Positions 7,821 through 15,483 are shown, counted from the first letter of the stretch. The stretch is DNA of 23,352 nucleotides from JBFGWM01 sp041588495 (GCA_041588495.1 JBFGWM010000018.1:1-23352); one strand, 5' to 3'. Translations and numbers: made by a program. The notes: generated from the sequence alone by a model not told the origin.

Positions 7821-8438
7821 ATGCAATCACGCCAGGACCTGCGCAGGCAGATGCGCCGACGGCGCCGGCAGCTATCCCGGGCCGAACAGCAGTTGGCCGC
7901 CCGCGAACTCGCGCAGACCGTGCACCGGCACCCCGTTTTTCAGCGCGCCAAAAGTATTGCCTTCTACCTGGCCCGGGACGGTGAAATCGATCCCTGCCAG
8001 CTGTTGTCCCGCGCGGTGGCGGAAAAGCGCCAGGTCTTTCTGCCGCGTCTCAACGTCGCCGGCGAACGCCACCTCGATTTCGTGCGCCATGTTCCCGGAG
8101 AGGTGCTGGAGAACAATCGCTTCGGGATTCCCGAACCGCCTTACCGCCCCGCGCACATCCGGCCCGCCTGGACCCTCGACCTGATCCTGGTCCCCCTCGT
8201 TGCATTCGACCGCCACGGCAACCGCCTCGGCATGGGCGGCGGGTATTACGACCGTTCCCTGGAAGGCTGCGTGCGCCGTACCTCGATGCGTCGCCCGCAA
8301 CTCATGGGGCTGGCCCACGATTGCCAGGATGCGGGAAGCATTGAAGATCGGGGGTGGGACGTGCCACTGGACTGGATCGCCACACCGGGCGGCGTATTGC
8401 GATGCGGGGCTCGCGCAAGGCGCGCCTCAGCGAATTAA
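7821..8438 (+). CDS. fau: 5-formyltetrahydrofolate cyclo-ligase (YgfA)
   Basis: Converts 5-formyl-THF to 5,10-methenyl-THF with ATP, recycling a folate side product of serine hydroxymethyltransferase. The 205 residues fit the family (~180-200). Marks are the Arg-rich N-terminal helix (LRRQMRRRRRQLS), the segment GIPEP near 102, LILVPLVAFD near 121 and the signature GNRLGMGGGYYDR at 133-145, then DVPLDWIATPGG near 180. The ATG at 7821 lies 10 bases after the 6S RNA end, so the two are probably co-transcribed. The last 12 bases overlap the end of a convergent small gene. The role fits the glycine cleavage and serine genes nearby. Confidence 0.95.
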   Translation: MQSRQDLRRQMRRRRRQLSRAEQQLAARELAQTVHRHPVFQRAKSIAFYLARDGEIDPCQLLSRAVAEKRQVFLPRLNVAGERHLDFVRHVPGEVLENNRFGIPEPPYRPAHIRPAWTLDLILVPLVAFDRHGNRLGMGGGYYDRSLEGCVRRTSMRRPQLMGLAHDCQDAGSIEDRGWDVPLDWIATPGGVLRCGARARRASAN

Positions 8439-8585
8439 GGGTTCGCCGGCTGCCCCCGCGGGGAGACTGACAACAGGAACGTCAGGTTCAGCGCCAATCC
8501 CGCGACTGTGGGTGTAACCGCTGACCGCAGCGCCAATCACGAAGATCGTCACCAGGACCACCAGCAAGTCGGGTTTGTCATTCAT
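8427..8585 (-). CDS. Small single-pass membrane protein, unknown
   Basis: Predicted 52-residue peptide. A charged start (MNDKPD) is followed by one hydrophobic helix, LLVVLVTIFVIGAAVSG, and a Pro/Gly-rich tail, PDVPVVSLPAGAAGEP. I do not recognise a named family. The frame extends upstream to an ATG at 8633 (68 residues), but the ATG at 8585 puts the membrane helix at the N-terminus as expected for an anchor; neither start has a clear Shine-Dalgarno. It runs convergent to fau with a 12-base overlap and follows ilvA in the same direction with 103 bases between. It could also be a chance frame; small size and missing family limit confidence. Confidence 0.5.
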   Translation of the reverse strand: MNDKPDLLVVLVTIFVIGAAVSGYTHSRGIGAEPDVPVVSLPAGAAGEPLIR

Positions 8586-8633
8586 ATGCGGTTTACTTTC
8601 TTGCTCCGAGACAGCAAACCCTTTCGGGTTCAT

Positions 8634-8736
8634 CGCTTACCGGAATTTACTCAGGCACATTGCCAATGTTAGCTCAAAAGCTGCTGATTTTCTTCACTAT
8701 CGGCCATTGATGGCAAAAATAAAGATTATTTTCTGA
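8634..8736. other. AT-rich spacer with two inverted repeats
   Basis: This spacer between ilvA and the small membrane gene is clearly more AT-rich than its surroundings. It holds a 13-base palindrome ACATTGCCAATGT (8657-8669) and an AT-only perfect inverted repeat AAAATAA-AGA-TTATTTT (8716-8732) immediately after the ilvA stop. The second could slow or end ilvA transcription, but it lacks the GC stem of a standard terminator. No promoter stood out. Confidence 0.45.
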
Positions 8737-10248
8737 TCAACCCAGGAACAGGCGATAGGCCTCGTTGCCGGTTTCGTGCCAGTAACGATACCCGATTTCG
8801 TCCAAAAACTCGCCAACCAGGTGGCGCTCGGGAGGTGGCACCTGCATGCCCACCAGGACCCGGCCGAAGGCCGCGCCGTGGTTGCGGTAGTGGAACAGGG
8901 AGATGTTCCAGCGCCCGCCAAGACGCAGCAGGAAATTGAGCAGGGCTCCCGGGCGTTCCGGAAACTCGAAGCGATACAGGACCTCTTCACCGACTGCCGG
9001 CGCGTGACCGCCGACCATGTATCGGATGTGCAACTTGGCCATTTCGTTGTCGGTCATGTCGACCACGGGGTAGCGCTTGCGTTGCAGCAGGCCGACCAGT
9101 TCGTCACGCCCGGCACTGCTCGCCGGAATCTGCACGCCGACAAACACCCGGGCCTGTTTCGGATCGTCGTAGCGGTAATTGAACTCGGTGATGTTGCGCC
9201 GCCCCAGGGCCTGGCAGAACGTCTTGAAGCTTCCCGGCCGCTCGGGAATGGTGACCGCGAGAATCACTTCCCGGCGCTCACCCAGTTCCGAGCGTTCCGC
9301 GATGTGGCGCAGGCGGTCGAAATTGACGTTGGCGCCGCTGTGAATGGCAACCAGGTTCTGTTCGCGGACCTCGGTGCGTTCCACGTACTTCTTCAGCCCG
9401 GCCACCGCGAGCGCGCCGGCAGGTTCGGCGATCGAGCGGGTATCGTCGTAGATATCCTTGATTGCCGCACAGATCTCGTCGGTACTGGCCGTGACCACCT
9501 CGTCCACGCATTCCCGCGCCACGCGAAAGGTTTCCTTGCCGATCTGCGCCACGGCAACGCCGTCCGCGAACAGCCCGACCTGGGACAGGCGGGCGCGCCG
9601 CTTGCGATCCATGGCCAGTTTCAGGCACGCAGAGTCCTCGGCTTCGACGCCGATCACGCGGACCTCGGGGCGCAGGTACTTCACGTATGCGGACACCCCG
9701 GCGATCAGCCCGCCGCCACCGACCGGCACGAAGATCGCGTGCAACGGACCGGTGTGCTGGCGCAGGATTTCCATGCCGATGGTGCCCTGTCCGGCAATCA
9801 CATCAGGGTCGTCATACGGGTGCACGTACACGTAACCGTGCTTTTCGACCAGGGTGGTGGAGTGGGCGCTCGCTTCGTCGAAGGTGTCCCCATGCAGGAC
9901 GACCTTTGCGCCCCGGCTTTTTACCGAGGCCACCTTGATCTCCGGCGTGGTGGTGGGCATCACGATCACCGCCGGCACCTTGAGGCGCTGGGCGGCGAGG
10001 GCCACCCCCTGGGCATGGTTGCCGGCCGAGGCAGTTACCACGCCGCGTGCCTTTTCTTCGTCCGACAGGCGGACGATCTTGTTGTAGGCCCCACGCAGCT
10101 TGAAGGAAAACACCGGTTGCAGGTCCTCGCGCTTGAGCAGGACCGTGTTGCCGAGGCGCTCCGAGAGGAACCGGGCCTCGTGGATCGGGGTCTCGGAGGC
10201 GACATCGTAGACGCGTGCCTCGAGGATTTTCTTGACGTACTTCTGCAT
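8737..10248 (-). CDS. ilvA: Threonine ammonia-lyase, biosynthetic (IlvA)
   Basis: PLP enzyme that deaminates threonine to 2-oxobutanoate, the first step to isoleucine; the family also deaminates serine. The 503-residue product is close to E. coli IlvA (514). The PLP lysine is K50 in SFKLRGAYN, the phosphate-binding loop is PVGGGGLIAG at 175-184, and SAGNHAQG lies at 74-81. Two ACT-like regulatory domains follow (about 327-400 and 422-495, each with an ERPG segment), so isoleucine feedback is expected. The ATG at 10248 fits the family N-terminus; a longer frame to 10572 only runs antisense to rpiA. It is divergent from rpiA with a shared promoter region. Confidence 0.96.
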   Translation of the reverse strand: MQKYVKKILEARVYDVASETPIHEARFLSERLGNTVLLKREDLQPVFSFKLRGAYNKIVRLSDEEKARGVVTASAGNHAQGVALAAQRLKVPAVIVMPTTTPEIKVASVKSRGAKVVLHGDTFDEASAHSTTLVEKHGYVYVHPYDDPDVIAGQGTIGMEILRQHTGPLHAIFVPVGGGGLIAGVSAYVKYLRPEVRVIGVEAEDSACLKLAMDRKRRARLSQVGLFADGVAVAQIGKETFRVARECVDEVVTASTDEICAAIKDIYDDTRSIAEPAGALAVAGLKKYVERTEVREQNLVAIHSGANVNFDRLRHIAERSELGERREVILAVTIPERPGSFKTFCQALGRRNITEFNYRYDDPKQARVFVGVQIPASSAGRDELVGLLQRKRYPVVDMTDNEMAKLHIRYMVGGHAPAVGEEVLYRFEFPERPGALLNFLLRLGGRWNISLFHYRNHGAAFGRVLVGMQVPPPERHLVGEFLDEIGYRYWHETGNEAYRLFLG

Positions 10249-10302
10249 CGAACCGTTGCACCTGCCGGGGGCGCCCGCAATGCCCATCACGGGTCGGCTG
10301 CC

Positions 10303-10310
10303 AGTATAAT
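10303..10310. promoter_or_regulatory. Symmetric -10 element between ilvA and rpiA
   Basis: The plus strand reads TATAAT (10305-10310) toward rpiA, while the minus strand reads TATACT over 10308-10303 toward ilvA. One short site could thus serve both genes. The -35 regions are poor on both sides. Starts would fall near 10317 for rpiA and near 10296 for ilvA. Confidence 0.5.
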
Positions 10311-10345
10311 GCAGCGCACAGCCCGACTGGAAAGATTTCCGCCTT

Positions 10346-11026
10346 ATGTCACAGGACCTTATGAAGCGCCGCTCCGCCGAGGGCGCCCTCGCGCGCATCG
10401 AACCGCTGCTGGAAAACGACGACGTACTGGGGGTCGGCACCGGCTCCACGGTGAATTTTTTCATCGACCTGCTGCCGGCCCTGCGCGGACGGATCGCCGG
10501 TGCGGTGGCCAGTTCCGAGGCCAGCGCGGCGCGATTGCAGGAGCAGGGCATTCCGGTTTTCGACCTCAACACCGTGGACCGGGTGCGTTTCTATGTCGAC
10601 GGCGCCGACGAGGCCGATCCGCGGCTGCAGTTGATCAAGGGCGGCGGTGGCGCACTGACCCGGGAAAAGATCATCGCCCAGGTGGCGGAGACGTTCATCT
10701 GCATCGTCGACGAATCGAAGCGGGTTGGCACACTGGGGCGCTTCCCCCTCCCCGTCGAGGTGATCCCGATGGCCCGCAGCCTGGTCGGCCGCGAACTGGT
10801 TCGCCTCGGCGGCGATCCGGTCTACCGGGAGAATTTCATCACCGACAACGGCAACATCATTCTCGACGTGCACAACCTGCGCATCGAGGTTGCCTCCGAC
10901 CTGGAAAGCGCGATCAACAATATCGTCGGGGTGGTGTGTAACGGACTTTTCGCCGCCCGCCCGGCGGACAGCCTCGTCGTCGGCACCGCCGACGGCGACA
11001 TCGAAACCGTGGAACGCGACGCCTGA
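10346..11026 (+). CDS. rpiA: Ribose-5-phosphate isomerase A
   Basis: Interconverts ribose-5-phosphate and ribulose-5-phosphate in the pentose phosphate pathway. The 226 residues compare with 219 in E. coli. Marks are GVGTGSTVNFFID at 29-41, YVDGADE at 83-89 and KGGGGALTREKI at 98-109. The catalytic residues D85, D88, K98 and E107 align with D81, D84, K94 and E103 of E. coli. MSQD at the N-terminus resembles MTQD of E. coli, favouring the ATG at 10346, though the in-frame ATG at 10361 has a better-placed AGGA. The gene is convergent with the FAH-family gene, only 9 bases apart, with no terminator between. Confidence 0.96.
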   Translation: MSQDLMKRRSAEGALARIEPLLENDDVLGVGTGSTVNFFIDLLPALRGRIAGAVASSEASAARLQEQGIPVFDLNTVDRVRFYVDGADEADPRLQLIKGGGGALTREKIIAQVAETFICIVDESKRVGTLGRFPLPVEVIPMARSLVGRELVRLGGDPVYRENFITDNGNIILDVHNLRIEVASDLESAINNIVGVVCNGLFAARPADSLVVGTADGDIETVERDA

Positions 11027-11035
11027 GCAGCCCCC

Positions 11036-11701
11036 TCAGGCCGCGACCCGCGTCTCCCAGGCGCACACGCCCTCGATCTCCGCACGCAGGCGGTCGCCCG
11101 GCGCCAGCGGCCCAACCCCCGCGGGCGTGCCGGTGAGCACCACGTCCCCCGGAACCAGCCGGAACCAATGGCTGATGTGGGCAATCAACTCGACGACGGG
11201 AAACAGCATCTGGCCGGAGTTGCCCTGCTGACGGACCTCGCCATTCACTTCCAGGCGCAGGTCCATGGCGGCAAGGTCGGCCACCGCGTCAGGTCGCGAA
11301 AAAGGGGACAAAGGACAAGCGCCGTCGAAGGCCTTGGCGCGCTCCCACGGGTGCCCCTTCTCCTTGAGCCGGTTCTGGATGTCACGCAGGGTGAGGTCGA
11401 GGCCGATGCCGATCCCGGCTATCGCCGGCCGCACCTGTGCGGCCGTTGCTGCTTCCAGTTCATGACCCACCAGCACCGCCACCTCGGTCTCGAAGTGACA
11501 CGCCCCACGGCCCCCGGGAAGGTGGATCTCGTCCTGGAAGGGAACCAGGCTGGTGGCGGGCTTGATGAACAGGATCGGTTCTTCCGGGACCTCGTTGCCG
11601 AGTTCGGCGGCGTGGGCGGCGTAGTTGCGGCCCACGCACACCACCTTGCCCACCGGCAGCCCCGCCAGGCTGCCATCCGCGCGCAGGTGCTGGTAGCCCA
11701 T
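11036..11701 (-). CDS. Fumarylacetoacetate hydrolase (FAH) family protein
   Basis: 221-residue single-domain FAH protein of the YcgM/FAHD1 type. Visible marks are the start of the fold CVGRNYAAHAAELG at 22-35, FIKPATSLV near 45, the metal-binding pair in HFETEVAVLVG (E71, E73) with D102 in LDLTLRDIQ, KAFDGACPLSPF near 123 and LTGTPAGVGPL near 189. Members act as acylpyruvases, oxaloacetate decarboxylases or oxaloacetate tautomerases, and sequence alone does not decide. Its ATG shares one base with the stop of the upstream FAD dehydrogenase (TGATG), so the two are translated together and likely work on related 2-oxo acids. The frame continues upstream of 11701 only as a shadow inside the dehydrogenase gene. 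Confidence 0.9.
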   Translation of the reverse strand: MGYQHLRADGSLAGLPVGKVVCVGRNYAAHAAELGNEVPEEPILFIKPATSLVPFQDEIHLPGGRGACHFETEVAVLVGHELEAATAAQVRPAIAGIGIGLDLTLRDIQNRLKEKGHPWERAKAFDGACPLSPFSRPDAVADLAAMDLRLEVNGEVRQQGNSGQMLFPVVELIAHISHWFRLVPGDVVLTGTPAGVGPLAPGDRLRAEIEGVCAWETRVAA

Positions 11702-13101
11702 CAGTCGAAGACCTTCCCGGGGTTCATGATCCCCGCCGGATCGAACACCCGCTTCACGGCACGCATGTACTCGATTTCGGCCTCGCCGCGGGTCACACCC
11801 AGGTAATCCTTCTTCACCAGGCCCACCCCGTGCTCGGCCGAGATACTGCCACGGTGCTTCTTCACGATATCGAAAACCCACTGGCTGACATCGTGACAGC
11901 GGCTGAAAAATGCCTCGGCGTCCATGTCTTCCGGCTTGAGGATGTTGAGATGCAGGTTTCCATCGCCGATGTGGCCGAACCAGATGATCTCGAAGTCCGG
12001 GTAATGCTCGCTGACGACGCGGTCGACATCCTCCAGAAAGTCCGGGACCCGGGACACGACCACGGACACATCGTTCTTGTAGGGGGTGCGCGAGGAAATT
12101 GACTCGGAGATGCCCTCGCGCAGGCGCCACAGCCGGGCGGCCTGGGTCTCGTTCTGGCTCATCACCCCGTCCAGCACCCAGCCTTCTTCGACACAACGCT
12201 CGAACAGGGCCAGGGCGTCCTCGGTGGTCTGCTCCGTCAGGGCCTCGAACTCGATCAGCGCGTAGAACGGGGCCTCGGTATCGAAAGGCGCCTGCAGGTC
12301 TCCGTGGGCCATCACGTGGCGCATCGCGCGATCCGAGAAAAACTCGAACGCGGTCAGGTCGAGGCTGGAACGGAAAGTGTTCAGCAGGTTCATCATGGAA
12401 CGGAAATCGGGGGTGCCCAGGACCAGCACCGTGAGGTCGCGGGGCTGCCGCTCCAGGCGCATGGTCGCCTCGACCACGAAACCGAGGGTCCCCTCCGAGC
12501 CGATGAAAAGGTGGCGCAGATCGTACCCGGTGGCATTCTTCACCAGGTCCTGGTTCAGTTCGAGCACTTCCCCGGCACCGGTGACCACCTTCAGACCGGC
12601 CACGCGTTCGCGGGTCAGGCCGTAGCGGATCACCTTGATGCCGCCGGCATTGGTGGCGATGTTGCCACCCACCTGGCTGGAACCGGCGGAGGCGAAATCC
12701 ACCGGGTAATAGAGTCCGTGCTCCTCCGCGAACTCCTGCAGTTGCGCGGTCACCACGCCGGCCTCGCAGACCACGGTGCGGTCGACCGCACTGAAATCTC
12801 GCAGGCGGTTCATGTAGTCGAAGGCCACCACCACCTCGCCATGACAGGCGACCGCACCGCCGCTGAGGCCGGTACGCCCACCGGACGGCACCAGGGCGAC
12901 CCCGTGGCGCACCGCCGCGCGCACGATCGCGACCACGTCCTCGACCGAGCCCGGAAAGGCGATCGCCAGCGGCGCGGGCTGGAACTGTTTCGTCCAGTCC
13001 CGCCCGAAGGTCTGCAGGGAGTCGGTATCGGTACGCAGGCGATTCTCCGGCAGCAGGCCGGCGAGTTCAGCGAGCATGGCCCCGGAATCAGCTGTTTGCA
13101 T
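11701..13101 (-). CDS. FAD-binding oxidoreductase, probable D-2-hydroxyglutarate dehydrogenase
   Basis: 466-residue flavoprotein of the GlcD / D-lactate dehydrogenase / D2HGDH family. The FAD domain has PSGGRTGLSGG at 72-82, GSSQVGGNIATNAGG at 140-154 and GSEGTLGFV at 201-209. The C-terminal domain has KNDVSV near 342, FGHIGDGNLHLN at 375-386 and SAEHGVG at 421-427, so metal-site residues H377, H384 and H424 are present. The closest-fitting function is oxidation of D-2-hydroxyglutarate, because the gene is divergent from serA as in Pseudomonas, where this enzyme recycles the D-2-HG formed by SerA. Glycolate or D-lactate are alternatives. I chose the ATG at 13101; one at 13176 would sit on the predicted transcription start. 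Confidence 0.8.
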   Translation of the reverse strand: MQTADSGAMLAELAGLLPENRLRTDTDSLQTFGRDWTKQFQPAPLAIAFPGSVEDVVAIVRAAVRHGVALVPSGGRTGLSGGAVACHGEVVVAFDYMNRLRDFSAVDRTVVCEAGVVTAQLQEFAEEHGLYYPVDFASAGSSQVGGNIATNAGGIKVIRYGLTRERVAGLKVVTGAGEVLELNQDLVKNATGYDLRHLFIGSEGTLGFVVEATMRLERQPRDLTVLVLGTPDFRSMMNLLNTFRSSLDLTAFEFFSDRAMRHVMAHGDLQAPFDTEAPFYALIEFEALTEQTTEDALALFERCVEEGWVLDGVMSQNETQAARLWRLREGISESISSRTPYKNDVSVVVSRVPDFLEDVDRVVSEHYPDFEIIWFGHIGDGNLHLNILKPEDMDAEAFFSRCHDVSQWVFDIVKKHRGSISAEHGVGLVKKDYLGVTRGEAEIEYMRAVKRVFDPAGIMNPGKVFD

Positions 13102-13180
13102 GGCGTGTTGTCGCTCTTGGCATGACAGGAAGCGGACTCGTTCGCGGATGCGAATCTCTGTCCGAAAATCGCTCATATGG

Positions 13181-13187
13181 TATCATA
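13181..13187. promoter_or_regulatory. Symmetric -10 element between the FAD dehydrogenase gene and serA
   Basis: The plus strand reads TATCAT (13181-13186) toward serA and the minus strand reads TATGAT (13187-13182) toward the dehydrogenase, each 5/6 to consensus. Upstream of the plus -10, CTGTCC at 13158-13163 is a weak -35 at 17 bases. Predicted starts are near 13193 for serA and near 13175 for the dehydrogenase, which would give the latter a leader of about 75 bases. Confidence 0.5.
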
Positions 13188-13200
13188 CGCGGCCTTTTTC

Positions 13201-13218
13201 CCGCCCCATTCAGGGCGG
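13201..13218 (+). repeat. Hairpin in the serA leader
   Basis: A perfect 6-base GC stem, CCGCCC and GGGCGG, with loop CATTCA lies 20 bases before the serA ATG and just after a run of five T. It would form in the serA leader RNA. With no T run after the stem it is not a terminator; it may affect translation or mRNA stability. Confidence 0.5.
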
Positions 13219-13237
13219 ACCACGGGACCGCATCGCC

Positions 13238-14467
13238 ATGACCAGAACCTCGTTCGACAAGAGCAAGATCAAGATTCTCCTGCTGGAGGGCGTGCACGAG
13301 TCGGCCGTGCGCAGCTTCAACAACGCGGGTTATACCAACATCGAGTACCTGAAGACCTCGTTGCCGGAAGACGAGCTCAAGGCGAAGCTCGCCAACACGC
13401 ATTTCCTGGGTATCCGTTCGCGCACCCAGATGACCCGGGAGATGTTCGAAGCGGCGCCGAAGCTGGTCGCGGTGGGCTGTTTCTGCATTGGTACCAACCA
13501 GGTTGACCTGACCGCGGCCACCGAGCGTGGCGTGGTGGTCTTCAACGCGCCGTTTTCCAATACCCGCAGCGTCGCCGAGCTGGTACTCGCCGAGTCGATC
13601 CTGCTGATGCGCGGCGTAGCGGAGAAGAACGCGCTCGCCCACCGCGGCGTATGGCTGAAATCGGCGCGGGATTCCTACGAGATCCGCGGCAAGACCCTGG
13701 GGATCATCGGCTACGGCAGCATCGGCTCCCAGCTGGGCGTCATGGCCGAGGCGATGGGCATGCGCGTGCTGTTCTACGACATTGTCGCGAAACTGCCCCT
13801 GGGCAACGCCGACCAGGCCACCTCCCTGCAGGAGTTGCTGGCCGCCAGTGACGTGGTCAGCCTGCACGTTCCGGAGACTGCGTCCACGCGCAACATGATC
13901 GCGGCGGAGCAACTGGCGCTGATGAAACGCGGCTCGATCCTGATCAATGCCGCGCGGGGCACGGTGGTGGATATCGATGCGTTGGTGAGTTCCCTGCGCG
14001 AGGGTCACCTGCTCGGCGCCGCGATCGACGTGTTCCCGGTGGAACCGCGCTCCAACGACGAGGAGTTCCAATCACCCCTGCGTGAATTCGACAACGTGAT
14101 CCTGACCCCCCACGTGGGAGGCAGCACGGTCGAGGCCCAGGAGAACATCGGCCTCGAGGTTTCCGAGAAAATGGTCAAGTACAGTGACAACGGCACCTCG
14201 ATCACCTCGGTGAATTTCCCCGAGGTGGCATTGCCTGCCCACCCCGGTATCCACCGCCTGCTGCACGTGCACCGCAACGTTCCCGGCGTGATGACTGCCA
14301 TCAACCAGGTCTTCTCGGACAACAGCATCAATATCGCCGGCCAGTACCTGCAGACCAACGAAAAGGTCGGCTACGTGGTCATCGATGTCGAGGCCGACTA
14401 CAGCGACCTGGCGCTGAAAGAGATCCAATCGGTGGAAGGCACGATCCGCGCCCGCGTCCTCTACTAG
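13238..14467 (+). CDS. serA: D-3-phosphoglycerate dehydrogenase (SerA)
   Basis: First step of serine synthesis, oxidising 3-phosphoglycerate with NAD+; E. coli-type enzymes also reduce 2-oxoglutarate to D-2-hydroxyglutarate. The 409 residues match E. coli SerA (410). The Rossmann motif GYGSIG is at 158-163 with the NAD-selecting D181, and the catalytic residues are R240 (NAARG), E269 (PVEPR) and H292 (TPHVGGST). The C-terminal ACT domain (about 337-409) keeps H345, N347 and N365, equivalent to the serine-binding residues of E. coli, so feedback inhibition by serine is expected. The ATG at 13238 gives the family N-terminus (SFDKSKIKILLLEGVH). It is convergent with the hydrolase gene with 4 bases between. 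Confidence 0.97.
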   Translation: MTRTSFDKSKIKILLLEGVHESAVRSFNNAGYTNIEYLKTSLPEDELKAKLANTHFLGIRSRTQMTREMFEAAPKLVAVGCFCIGTNQVDLTAATERGVVVFNAPFSNTRSVAELVLAESILLMRGVAEKNALAHRGVWLKSARDSYEIRGKTLGIIGYGSIGSQLGVMAEAMGMRVLFYDIVAKLPLGNADQATSLQELLAASDVVSLHVPETASTRNMIAAEQLALMKRGSILINAARGTVVDIDALVSSLREGHLLGAAIDVFPVEPRSNDEEFQSPLREFDNVILTPHVGGSTVEAQENIGLEVSEKMVKYSDNGTSITSVNFPEVALPAHPGIHRLLHVHRNVPGVMTAINQVFSDNSINIAGQYLQTNEKVGYVVIDVEADYSDLALKEIQSVEGTIRARVLY

Positions 14468-14471
14468 ACCT

Positions 14472-15431
14472 TCAGGCAAGCCCGAGACGACGTTCCAGCG
14501 CGGCCAGGTACTGGTTGCGCACCCGCTCGCTATCGTTGACCAGGTGGTGCCGGCCACGTCCGAGCAGCACAACCTCGGGATCGCGGAATTTGTCGCGGAT
14601 CACGCCGATGTTGTAACGCCAGTCCACGGTGTGGTCGTCGATGCCCTGGATGACCATCGGCGAGATGTCCGTGGGCGTATGGGCAAGAATCTCGGGAATC
14701 CAGCGATGCATCGCGTCCAGCCAGGCCGTGGGGAGGGTGCGCGACTGCAGCGGATCCTCGTATTTCAGGAAGTGCAGGAATTCCGGGTCATTGGAGTTCG
14801 GCTTGAACTTGCGGCGCACCTCCGGAATCCAGTTGCGGAACGCGCGAAAGACGAGTTCGACACGCTGCCAGTGGGCCGGGCGCACGAGCGGGGCAAGTAA
14901 TACCACCTGCTCAAACGGGCAGTTCGCCTCGCGAAAACCGTCGCGCAGCAGGTACTCCATGATGATCGCCCCGCCGGTACTCTGTCCCATCACGTGCAGG
15001 GGCTGCGGGAGTTCTTCGCCAAAGGTCTCCATCGCCGTCTCCAGGACCTCCACGTAGCGATCGAAACTGTCGATGCTGGCCCGCGGACCGGTCGACAGCC
15101 CGTGCCCGGGCAGGTCCCAGCCCATCACCGAGAGACGGTGCGAGAGACACCATCGGATGAGGTGCCCGTAAAGCGCGATGTGGTCAAAGTAACCGTGAAG
15201 AATCAGAACGCAGCCAACCGGCTCGGGATGCAGAAAACAGGTGGCTGAAATGCGTTCTCCAGCGGCGTCAAAATATCCCATCCCCTCGCGCAACCCGGGA
15301 AAGTCGGCGGAAAAATCGATTCCGTAGAATTCGGCATACCGCCGTTGGTGGGCATCCAGGGGCGCCGGATCGGCAAGCGAGAATTTCTTGAGCCCGAGGC
15401 GAACCTCGGCCGGATCGAATCCCTGCGTCAT
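14472..15431 (-). CDS. Alpha/beta hydrolase, serine aminopeptidase S33 / monoacylglycerol-lipase-like
   Basis: 319-residue alpha/beta hydrolase of the Hydrolase_4 type. The oxyanion segment is LILHGYFDH at 76-84, followed by GWDLPGHGLSTGPR at 104-117. The nucleophile elbow is GQSTGG with S151, the acid is probably D266 in QGIDDHTVDW, and the base is H295 or H296 in GRGRHHLVND. It shows no signal peptide and is probably cytosolic. The substrate is unknown; lipid monoesters are typical of relatives. The ATG at 15431 is preceded by GGGG at 12 bases. It lies 52 bases after the SutA-like gene and has its own predicted promoter with an operator-like dyad, so it seems regulated separately. Confidence 0.88.
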   Translation of the reverse strand: MTQGFDPAEVRLGLKKFSLADPAPLDAHQRRYAEFYGIDFSADFPGLREGMGYFDAAGERISATCFLHPEPVGCVLILHGYFDHIALYGHLIRWCLSHRLSVMGWDLPGHGLSTGPRASIDSFDRYVEVLETAMETFGEELPQPLHVMGQSTGGAIIMEYLLRDGFREANCPFEQVVLLAPLVRPAHWQRVELVFRAFRNWIPEVRRKFKPNSNDPEFLHFLKYEDPLQSRTLPTAWLDAMHRWIPEILAHTPTDISPMVIQGIDDHTVDWRYNIGVIRDKFRDPEVVLLGRGRHHLVNDSERVRNQYLAALERRLGLA

Positions 15432-15435
15432 AAAG

Positions 15436-15464
15436 TAATGTGCCCCTGTCCCGGGCACATTATA
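15436..15464 (-). promoter_or_regulatory. Promoter with operator-like dyad before the hydrolase gene
   Basis: On the minus strand a perfect TATAAT lies at 15464-15459. A weak CTGAAC -35 at 15487-15482 is 17 bases further upstream, in the end of the SutA-like gene. Overlapping the -10 and the predicted start (about 15452) is a perfect dyad, TAATGTGCCC (15436-15445), 7 bases, GGGCACATTA (15453-15462). This is the typical position of a repressor site. As RNA it would be a 10-base-pair hairpin covering the ribosome site, but only if transcription starts further upstream. Confidence 0.6.
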
Positions 15465-15483
15465 GGATCAGTGACGCCGCAGT

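Noticed and set aside
8776..10941. Plus-strand open frame of 721 codons
   Set aside because: It runs antisense to ilvA and then out of frame through rpiA, both of which have complete catalytic motifs. The translation shows no family pattern.
11036..12196. Longer 386-codon version of the FAH-family protein
   Set aside because: The upstream part is an out-of-frame shadow of the FAD dehydrogenase; the FAH fold begins at the ATG at 11701.
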